Below are positions 7,876-12,720 of a DNA stretch of 12,720 bases, piece by piece. Location of the stretch: assembly GCA_946184715.1 (NCBI GenBank), contig CAMHGU010000041.1:1-12720 (forward strand), in the 5' to 3' direction. The number at the start of each line of letters is the position of its first letter. Positions within the stretch are counted from its first letter, which is position 1. The notes below the pieces were generated by a model. The model did not search any database. It worked only from the letters and a program-made list of their open reading frames with translations, and was not told where the DNA came from. The position numbers and the translations under genes were made by a program. The DNA comes from an uncultured bacterium (GTDB taxonomy: Bacteria > Bacteroidota > Bacteroidia > Bacteroidales > Muribaculaceae).

Positions 7876-7933
7876 AAAAAAGCACTGTCCAAGCCCGCCA
7901 CGGATATCTCCGTGCGGCATTCATTGACAGTGC
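7876..7933 (-). terminator. Intrinsic terminator-like hairpin upstream of rny
   Basis: On the minus strand GCACTGTC (7933-7926) pairs with GACAGTGC (7889-7882) and is followed at once by six T (7881-7876). Inside is a second stem, CACGGA/TCCGTG (7914-7909 with 7904-7899), around a four-base loop, so the whole folds into a stacked or bulged hairpin of 52 bases. It sits between zapA and rny, 36 bases before the rny start. No TAnnTTTG promoter follows it, so it may act as an attenuator or as the 3' end of a small RNA. Confidence 0.75.
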
Positions 7934-7960
7934 GGGAATTCTGTTATAAGATGCTCCATC

Positions 7961-7984
7961 GCGGGGTGGCCGAGGCCACGGCGC
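7961..7984 (-). other. GC-rich hairpin just after zapA stop codon
   Basis: On the minus strand GCG-CC-GTGGCC-TC-GGCCAC-CC-CGC forms a 6-bp stem (7979-7974 with 7971-7966) plus a 3-bp outer stem across a 2x2 internal loop. It begins 10 bases after the zapA stop codon and precedes the terminator-like hairpin by about 27 bases. Together the two hairpins could form a structured RNA leader for rny or a small RNA processed from the zapA transcript. Confidence 0.5.
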
Positions 7985-7994
7985 AGGTGAGGCA

Positions 7995-8333
7995 TCAGTC
8001 GCCTGGCTCGATGTCGAGTAATATCTTGTCGAGCTTTTGCTCAAAGTCGGTCAGCACATCACGCTGCTCTTTTTGGACGGCTTCGCGCTCTGCAGCGAGA
8101 GCTTCGTAGAGCCGCTGGTATTGGAAAGAGCGTCGAGCCATAGTGAGAGCCACTATGCTGATTTGCTGCTCTTTGTCGAGCGATTTGACTCGCCCGCGGT
8201 AAGCGTTGAGGTAGGAGGTTACCTCTTTGGCGGCGAGCCTGTACTCTTCCTCTTCTTGCTCATCGGCCAAAAGGGAGTAAGCAGGAAGGTCGGCAATTCG
8301 TATTGTTATTTTTCTTCGGTCGTTATCAGCCAT
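7995..8333 (-). CDS. zapA: Cell division protein ZapA
   Basis: A 112-residue ZapA-family protein. ZapA binds FtsZ and bundles its filaments at midcell. The N-terminal globular part (about 8-50) carries KITIRIADLPAYSLLADEQEEEEYRLAAKEV, the usual ZapA pattern of a beta-strand pair followed by a helix entering at E-E-Y/R-L-A-A. Residues about 50-108 are predicted to form the long dimerising coiled coil, with DKEQQISIVALTMA in its first part, as in the family. It starts 4 bases after the upstream coiled-coil gene, so the two are surely co-transcribed. Adjacency of zapA and rny is common in Bacteroidetes. No oddity is seen; the length is normal. Confidence 0.9.
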   Translation of the reverse strand: MADNDRRKITIRIADLPAYSLLADEQEEEEYRLAAKEVTSYLNAYRGRVKSLDKEQQISIVALTMARRSFQYQRLYEALAAEREAVQKEQRDVLTDFEQKLDKILLDIEPGD

Positions 8334-8337
8334 AGCA

Positions 8338-8631
8338 TCATTCGGTTAGTTGAGCGATGCATTTGTCTATGTCCCGCACAAGTTGGGAAATCGTGGCCTT
8401 GCCTTGAGCCAGCTGTTCGGGCGACGACGCCACCTGCCTCACGATGCGCAGGTTCTCGTTATCGACCTCCAGCCGGTGCAGCCGCTGCCTAAGCTCGGCA
8501 TTCTCGGCTTCAAGCACCTCGGCGCGAGCCTCGGCTTGTTGCTTATCGGCAGCCATCGAGGCATACTTTTTAAGCAGCATCTCCGATTTTGCGACTACGC
8601 GCGTCAGGATATCTTGCAGGTTTTCAGCCAT
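8338..8631 (-). CDS. Small coiled-coil protein, possible ZapB-like division partner
   Basis: A 97-residue cytoplasmic protein with no signal peptide and no enzyme motif. It begins MAENLQDIL. Residues about 14-65 show a strong heptad pattern rich in A, E, L, Q and R (for example AEVLEAENAELRQRLHRLE), followed by a short C-terminal helix ending AQLTE. Its size, coiled coil and position 4 bases before zapA suggest a structural partner of ZapA, similar in style to ZapB. That function is inference from context; I do not recognise the sequence as ZapB proper. It is the first gene of the six-gene block, 17 bases after a consensus -7 element. Confidence 0.75.
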   Translation of the reverse strand: MAENLQDILTRVVAKSEMLLKKYASMAADKQQAEARAEVLEAENAELRQRLHRLEVDNENLRIVRQVASSPEQLAQGKATISQLVRDIDKCIAQLTE

Positions 8632-8647
8632 TATTCCATAATTTTTG

Positions 8648-8678
8648 CAAAATTACGCATAAATTATCGCAATTTCAA
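8648..8678 (-). promoter_or_regulatory. Promoter of the coiled-coil-zapA-rny-ricT-gldH-pbp1A block
   Basis: On the minus strand TAATTTTG (8655-8648) fits the Bacteroidetes -7 consensus, and GTTG (8679-8676) stands at -33 with a 20-base spacer. Transcription would begin near 8641, leaving a leader of only about 10 bases before the ATG at 8631. It is the only strong promoter found for the whole block, apart from a weak candidate before PBP1A. Confidence 0.75.
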
Positions 8679-8775
8679 CCTTTTTCGCTATTTTTATTAA
8701 GGTGTAGTGGCAATATGCGCGATTTTCTGCTGAATATTTTGTGCAATGCGGGGGATAAGAGCCGCAATATAAGCG

Positions 8776-8816
8776 ATGCGGGGTGTGGCAGTCACATTCT
8801 CAACCACACCCCGCAT
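8776..8816. terminator. Perfect 13-bp hairpin after the GH97 operon
   Basis: Arms at 8776-8788 and 8804-8816 pair perfectly over 13 bases (atgcggggtgtgg with its complement) around a 15-base loop. It starts 21 bases past the stop codon of the secreted unknown gene, so it probably ends that transcript. Neither side has a T tract, so it may work as a 3'-end stabilising or Rho-assisted structure rather than a classic intrinsic terminator. The remaining bases 8680-8775 show nothing else I can name. Confidence 0.6.
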
Positions 8817-8837
8817 TGGGCAGCTATGGTCGCTACA

Positions 8838-9926
8838 CTATCCTACGGCATCTTTCGGACCCCATTGTGAGGTCATCTTTTCCAGATATTGGCGATGCTT
8901 GGCATCGGGCAATCGTCCGATGTCATCGAGGAGTTTCTCTTTGGGAAGCAGAGAGTCGCCTACCGCTTCGAATAGCATATCGATTAGCTTGAGGCTGGTG
9001 GGGTTGGCTATGATATATTCGAGGAATATCGAGGGGTTGTTGAGGTACACTTGCATTGTGGCGTCGCGGAAGTGGTAATGCCACTCGTCGCTGTCGTCGG
9101 CATCGTAATATTGCGGTTGCTGAATGACGAGGTCAAGCTTCTTCACGCGCTCGGCATCGTTTGCGGGATAGTAGTATATATCATTGATGGCGTCGCGCTT
9201 GAGGAAGCGGTCAGGCACATCACCTTTGCGCTCAGGCCCGGATATTTGTTTGAGCGTGATATGGCCATCTTTGCCTATGGCGTAGTGGTATATTTTGGTC
9301 AGCTCCCAATCGACTACTTCGTTTGTGGTTACGTAATTGGGTTGTCCCCATTCGTTGATGGAGCCGTCGGGGGCGGTGAAGGATCGCTTTTGAGTCATCG
9401 TCGCTGTCAGCTCAAATCGGGTGTCGGCTGTGAAGATGAGCTTGGTGATGTGGCTTATGGATGTGTGGGTATGAGCCTCGTCGATGTCGTAGTATTCGGT
9501 GCTGCTATGAGGGCCATTGTCGAGATAGTCGAGGCGTTGACCTGCGGAATTGTAAATTCCGATGGTGCTACAGCCGCCATCGCCATATTCGAATCGGAAT
9601 AAAATCAATGAGAGGCCGCCCGGCAGCGGTTTGACCCCTTCAATCCAGATGCTTGTGTCGATGCCGATTATCTCATCGATGGAGCCGTCCTCGTTGTAGT
9701 CGTAATATACATCGACAACGCCATCGAGCAGTGCTCGACGGGCACGCTGGTCAAGGTCGATTAGCTCTATGTCATTGTTGTCGGCTGCTTGGTCAGTGAT
9801 TACCAGCTCAGGCGGCACCGCGATTCCGAGGGCCGTCAAGAAAGGGGGTGCAGTAGCTGCCGCGGCGGGGGTTGAGCCCGCGGCCACGGCGAGCATCAGC
9901 GTCAGAATGATGGTAAGGTGTTTCAT
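8838..9926 (-). CDS. Secreted protein of unknown function
   Basis: I do not recognise this 362-residue protein. The N-terminus MKHLTIILTLMLAVAAGSTPAAAAT is a clear signal peptide without a lipobox cysteine, so the product is likely periplasmic or secreted. Residues 76-85 read DYNEDGSIDE, an EF-hand-like calcium loop with D76, N78, D80, G81 and D84. The middle (about 90-265) looks beta-rich with many aromatic and acidic residues, including WHYHF further on at about 282. The final 80 residues appear helical (FLEYIIANPTSLKLIDMLFEAV). There is one mature cysteine (C119). It begins 31 bases after the flavoprotein gene with no promoter between, and is followed by a hairpin, so it is the last gene of the GH97 operon. 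Its function is open; calcium binding is only suggested. Confidence 0.8.
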   Translation of the reverse strand: MKHLTIILTLMLAVAAGSTPAAAATAPPFLTALGIAVPPELVITDQAADNNDIELIDLDQRARRALLDGVVDVYYDYNEDGSIDEIIGIDTSIWIEGVKPLPGGLSLILFRFEYGDGGCSTIGIYNSAGQRLDYLDNGPHSSTEYYDIDEAHTHTSISHITKLIFTADTRFELTATMTQKRSFTAPDGSINEWGQPNYVTTNEVVDWELTKIYHYAIGKDGHITLKQISGPERKGDVPDRFLKRDAINDIYYYPANDAERVKKLDLVIQQPQYYDADDSDEWHYHFRDATMQVYLNNPSIFLEYIIANPTSLKLIDMLFEAVGDSLLPKEKLLDDIGRLPDAKHRQYLEKMTSQWGPKDAVG

Positions 9927-9957
9927 AGTGGTTGAATTTAGGAATTGTTTCTTTCGG

Positions 9958-10605
9958 TTAATCGGCTATGACGCGTTGAGCCAAGCGGCGCCCGGCATCG
10001 TAGGCGTTGCGGAGATCGTCGGCCCAATGCTCTTCCCGGTAGTTGCGCTTTGCCTCTTCGGAGAAGCCGGCAAGCTCAAACATATCGTAGCGTTTCACTT
10101 GATAAGTGTTGTAGGCATAGATTAGCTCCGGCTCGCCGAGGGCATTGGCAATGCAGTACTGCATAGAGCCGTAGCCGTGGCTGTTGTTGGTCTCAGGAGT
10201 GCCGTTCATTGTCTCGACAAGAATTACCGGCATACGTTTTGGTGCGGTAAGGCTGTAGTCGTTGTAAGAGAGCCACGGGAAAGCGAGGCGCTCCAGGAAT
10301 GCGCGCATCTGGGCTGAGATCTCCCCGAAATAGTTGGGAGAGCCGAGCACGAGGCCGTCGGCTTCGGCTATCTCTTGCAGCACGGGAGTTATGGCATCTT
10401 TGAAACGGCACACGCGGGAGGCTTTGCCTTTGATTTTGCAGGCCATGCACGCCATACACCCTTTGTAGTCAAGGCCGTAGAGTCGCACGGTTTTCACCTC
10501 AATGTCGGTGCTTACCGAGCCGGCGCCTTCGGCAATCTTATTGAGCATTGACGATGTGTTGAAACCCACGCGGGGGCCTCCGTCGATGATTATTATCTTC
10601 TTCAT
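9958..10605 (-). CDS. Flavodoxin-fold NAD(P)H-dependent FMN reductase / iron-sulfur flavoprotein-like
   Basis: A 215-residue cytoplasmic flavoprotein. It begins MKKIIIIDGGPRVGFNTSSML, a first beta strand and an FMN phosphate-binding loop (about 9-19). GSPNYFGEIS at 88-97 is the family's second flavin-contact motif, and MRAFLERL follows. Between them lies a compact cysteine cluster C50-X2-C53-X2-C56-X9-C66, resembling the iron-sulfur flavoprotein (Isf) signature. Isf proteins carry a [4Fe-4S] cluster next to FMN and pass electrons to oxidants such as oxygen or peroxide. The last spacing here is longer than the X4-7 usually cited, so cluster binding is likely but unproven. It starts 15 bases after the GH97 gene and is evidently co-transcribed. 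A link to sugar metabolism is not obvious; a stress or redox role is inference. The closely related simple FMN reductases are the alternative. Confidence 0.87.
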   Translation of the reverse strand: MKKIIIIDGGPRVGFNTSSMLNKIAEGAGSVSTDIEVKTVRLYGLDYKGCMACMACKIKGKASRVCRFKDAITPVLQEIAEADGLVLGSPNYFGEISAQMRAFLERLAFPWLSYNDYSLTAPKRMPVILVETMNGTPETNNSHGYGSMQYCIANALGEPELIYAYNTYQVKRYDMFELAGFSEEAKRNYREEHWADDLRNAYDAGRRLAQRVIAD

Positions 10606-10620
10606 TTTTAGGGTGTTATA

Positions 10621-12636
10621 TTAATGGCTGGATAATTGCATCTTTTCGATGCGGATAGCCGCGCCGCCGCTGCGGGCGAGGCTGAGGTGCAGCACGCTAT
10701 CGGCGGTGACCTCAATCTGGCGGATATTCATCGGGTAGGGGTTGCTCTCGAAGTCGGCTCCGGTGCCGTCTTCGTAGATGATGGCGCGATAGCGGGCATG
10801 GCTGTCGAGGAAGGTGAGCGGGATGTCGAGCTTGCGGGCCTCCTCATCGGTGAGGGCTCCGATGAACCAGCGGCCGTCGCCGCCGCGCTCCTTGCGGGCT
10901 ACGGTCACATAGCGGCCTATCTCACCGCAGGGCCAGAGGGTGCGGCTCCACGTGGTGGGGCAGCTCTCAATGAAGGTGAGGGCCGGCTGCCCTTCGTAGT
11001 TCTCGATGGCATCGGCGGCCATCTGGAGCGGGCTGTAGATTACCACAAACTCGGCCAGCTGCTTGGCGAGGGTGGAGTGGGGATGTGTGCCGGGCACCAC
11101 TTCGGAGAAGTTGAAGATGGCGGGGGTGAAGTCGGTGGGGCCGGCAAGGCAGCGGGTGTAGGGCAGGGTGGCGGTGTGGGCCGGCGGATTGCCGCCGCGG
11201 CGGTCCCACGCGTTGTACTCTTGGCCGCGCACACCCTCTTGGGTCATCAGGTTGGGCCAGGTGCGCTGGATGCCGGTGGGCATCGCCGGCTCGTGGTTGT
11301 CGATCATTATGTGGTACTTGGCGGCCGTCTCTATCACCTTGCGGTAGTGGCGTATGCCGTATTGCGACTTGGCAAGTTCCTTGCCGTCGAAGTAGTGGCC
11401 TACGTAGCCGGTCTTGACGGCGCGAATGCAGAGCGAGCTGAACCATTTGAACGCAGCGTCCATCTCTTGCTCTATGAGCTGTGAGCGTCCCCACGATTCC
11501 ATATGCCCTATGAAACGCACGCCTTTGGAGAGTGCGTAGCGGCACACCTCGTCAATGTCGAAGTCGGGGTAGGGGCGCAGATAAGTGACGGTCTCGCCTT
11601 GACCCCATCCGGGGTTCCACCCTTCGGCGAGCACGCCGCTGAAGCCGTGGCGGGCGGCAAAGTCGATATATCGCTTCACGTTGGCGGTGGTGGCGCCGTG
11701 ATGCTCGCCCAGCTCCCAGGTGTCGTGCTTCTTGTGGATGCTCCACCAGATGCCGATGTAGCGGCCCGGCTCTATCCACGATGTGTCGTCAATGCGCGAT
11801 GGCTCGTTGAGGTTGAGCATCAGCCGCGATACCATCAGGCCGGTGGCGGTGGGGCTGATGATGATGGTGCGCCACGGGGTGCGCTTCTCGCCTTGCGCGT
11901 ACACCTTCACGCCGCTTTGCCACGGGGTCAGGGCCGTGAGTAGCGTCACTGAGCCGTCGGCGGCCGGGCGCGGGGTGAGGTTGATGCTGGCGTAGTCTTC
12001 GAGCGCGGCCTCGTGGAGCGCGAGATAGATGTTGTTGTCAAACTCCACCGTGAGCGGCGTGCACACCGTGTCCTTGCGGCTCAGGAGGTCGCGCTCGAAG
12101 ATGCCTTCGAAATATTCGGTGCGGTTGGTGGGTATCGACCAGGCCTCGGCATCGTGGGCAAGGCGTATCTCGGTGAGCTCTTCGTCAATCTGATACGGCT
12201 GTCCTTTGGCCGGGTCGGCGATGATGTAGCGGAAGCCGATGCCGTCGTCGAACAGACGGAACACTACCGTCATAGCGCGGCCGGCCTTCCCTTTCTCCAC
12301 GAAATCGACGGCCAGCTCGTTGTAGTGGTTGCGGATGGAGTCCTCTTCGCCCCACGGCTGCCACCATGTGTCGTCGTGGCCGGCGAGGCAGTGGGCCTTC
12401 ACCTTCATATTATCGCCTAAGGTGGTGCCGTTGATGATGAAGCCGAGATGCGACGGCTTCACCACCGGCGTGCCGTGGTAGTTTACTGAATAGACGGGGC
12501 GGTTGCCATCGGTGCCTACCGTCAGGGCGATAGCGCCATCGGGTGATGTGGCGGTCAGCTCCTTGCCCGTAGCGGTGGCAAAGAGGCAGAGCGCGGCGGC
12601 TGCGAATGCCGCCAAGCGGAGGGAGAGTAGTTTCAT
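10621..12636 (-). CDS. GH97 family glycoside hydrolase, inverting SusB-like alpha-glucosidase type
   Basis: A 671-residue GH97 enzyme. MKLLSLRLAAFAAAALCLFATATG is a signal peptide, giving a periplasmic protein. An N-terminal beta-sandwich (about 25-280) is followed by a TIM barrel (about 290-560) and a C-terminal beta domain (about 570-671). The inverting subgroup of GH97, typified by SusB of Bacteroides thetaiotaomicron, uses three glutamates and a calcium ion. Equivalents appear as E380 (GHMES), E449 (DNHEP), E467 (TQEG) and E473 (RGQE), with the same mutual spacing as SusB E439, E508, E526 and E532 as I recall them. The segment KTGYVGHYFDG lacks the catalytic aspartate of the retaining subgroup. 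It therefore probably releases glucose from alpha-glucosides; exact linkage is unknown. I chose the ATG at 12636 because it gives a clean signal peptide and leaves the promoter upstream. It leads a three-gene operon. Confidence 0.95.
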   Translation of the reverse strand: MKLLSLRLAAFAAAALCLFATATGKELTATSPDGAIALTVGTDGNRPVYSVNYHGTPVVKPSHLGFIINGTTLGDNMKVKAHCLAGHDDTWWQPWGEEDSIRNHYNELAVDFVEKGKAGRAMTVVFRLFDDGIGFRYIIADPAKGQPYQIDEELTEIRLAHDAEAWSIPTNRTEYFEGIFERDLLSRKDTVCTPLTVEFDNNIYLALHEAALEDYASINLTPRPAADGSVTLLTALTPWQSGVKVYAQGEKRTPWRTIIISPTATGLMVSRLMLNLNEPSRIDDTSWIEPGRYIGIWWSIHKKHDTWELGEHHGATTANVKRYIDFAARHGFSGVLAEGWNPGWGQGETVTYLRPYPDFDIDEVCRYALSKGVRFIGHMESWGRSQLIEQEMDAAFKWFSSLCIRAVKTGYVGHYFDGKELAKSQYGIRHYRKVIETAAKYHIMIDNHEPAMPTGIQRTWPNLMTQEGVRGQEYNAWDRRGGNPPAHTATLPYTRCLAGPTDFTPAIFNFSEVVPGTHPHSTLAKQLAEFVVIYSPLQMAADAIENYEGQPALTFIESCPTTWSRTLWPCGEIGRYVTVARKERGGDGRWFIGALTDEEARKLDIPLTFLDSHARYRAIIYEDGTGADFESNPYPMNIRQIEVTADSVLHLSLARSGGAAIRIEKMQLSSH

Positions 12637-12662
12637 AGTATATTTCAAGTTGTTGATTGTCA

Positions 12663-12683
12663 TTGCGGTCGTTAGCACCGCAA
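12663..12683 (-). promoter_or_regulatory. 7-bp perfect inverted repeat at the GH97 transcription start
   Basis: TTGCGGT (12683-12677 on the minus strand) and ACCGCAA (12669-12663) pair perfectly around a seven-base loop. The repeat directly abuts the -7 element, so it covers the expected transcription start. It could be an operator or a 5' hairpin that protects the mRNA. An 8-base palindrome, ttgcgcaa at 12707-12714, overlaps the -33 element of the same promoter. Confidence 0.5.
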
Positions 12684-12714
12684 CAAAGATAGCAATTTCG
12701 CCCCGATTGCGCAA
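12684..12714 (-). promoter_or_regulatory. Promoter of the GH97 operon
   Basis: On the minus strand TATCTTTG (12691-12684) matches the Bacteroidetes -7 consensus TAnnTTTG, and GTTG (12715-12712) lies at -33 with a 20-base spacer. Transcription would start near 12677, leaving a leader of about 40 bases before the ATG at 12636. Confidence 0.75.
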
Positions 12715-12720
12715 CATCTT

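Noticed and set aside
7840..7920. Upstream in-frame start of rny at 7920
   Set aside because: It would add 27 residues encoded by the terminator hairpin and AT-rich leader and would bury the membrane anchor. The start at 7839 gives the normal N-terminus.
7840..7994. tRNA or a confident 6S RNA in the zapA-rny gap
   Set aside because: No cloverleaf or anticodon arm, and the 3' arm of the terminator pairs locally rather than with the 5' end of the region as a 6S closing stem would. A small RNA remains possible but cannot be named.
8700..8775. Possible plus-strand promoter near 8735-8741 (TATTTTG)
   Set aside because: It is one base short of TAnnTTTG, and no plus-strand gene follows.
12637..12717. 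Upstream in-frame starts of the GH97 gene, up to 12717
   Set aside because: They would translate the promoter and hairpin and place 27 residues before the signal peptide.
8838..12720. A complete polysaccharide utilization locus
   Set aside because: Only one glycoside hydrolase is present; no SusC, SusD or regulator gene lies in the window.

Overview
The window looks like a chromosomal segment of a GC-rich Bacteroidales bacterium, most plausibly of the Muribaculaceae type. That placement is inferred from gene content and style: a GldH lipoprotein, a SusB-like GH97 enzyme, a BspA-type leucine-rich-repeat protein, Bacteroidetes promoters of the TTG-N20-TAnnTTTG kind, and no evident Shine-Dalgarno sequences. 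Every gene I can support lies on the minus strand, so the text below reads right to left. I see no tRNA, rRNA, CRISPR array, integrase or insertion sequence.

Right block (12636 to 8838): a probable three-gene operon behind a good promoter at 12684-12714. It encodes a periplasmic GH97 alpha-glucosidase-family enzyme, a flavodoxin-fold reductase with an iron-sulfur-flavoprotein-like cysteine cluster, and a secreted protein I do not recognise. The gaps are 15 and 31 bases. A perfect 13-bp hairpin at 8776-8816 closes the unit. No SusC/SusD pair is visible, so this is not demonstrably a polysaccharide utilization locus.

Central block (8631 to 2097): a six-gene run behind a second good promoter at 8648-8678. 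The order is a short coiled-coil protein, ZapA, RNase Y, a RicT/YaaT-like PSP1 protein, GldH, and penicillin-binding protein 1A. Gaps are 4, 155, 15, 2 and 50 bases. The only wide gap, between zapA and rny, holds two hairpins, the second followed by six T residues on the coding strand, so rny may be reached only by read-through. The block joins cell division (ZapA and the coiled-coil protein), RNA decay (RNase Y with a possible regulator) and envelope synthesis (GldH, PBP1A). The most interesting point is that rny is next to a gene whose homologue in Bacillus subtilis controls RNase Y as part of an Fe-S protein complex.

Left block (1977 to 1): one secreted BspA-like leucine-rich-repeat protein, read for 659 codons and cut by the window edge. 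It has its own promoter at 2017-2047, which overlaps a 16-bp imperfect inverted repeat lying just downstream of the PBP1A stop codon. There is no gene-free stretch longer than about 210 bases. I see no wholly new system. The best candidates for follow-up are the rny-ricT linkage, the structured zapA-rny spacer, and the GH97-flavoprotein-unknown operon.
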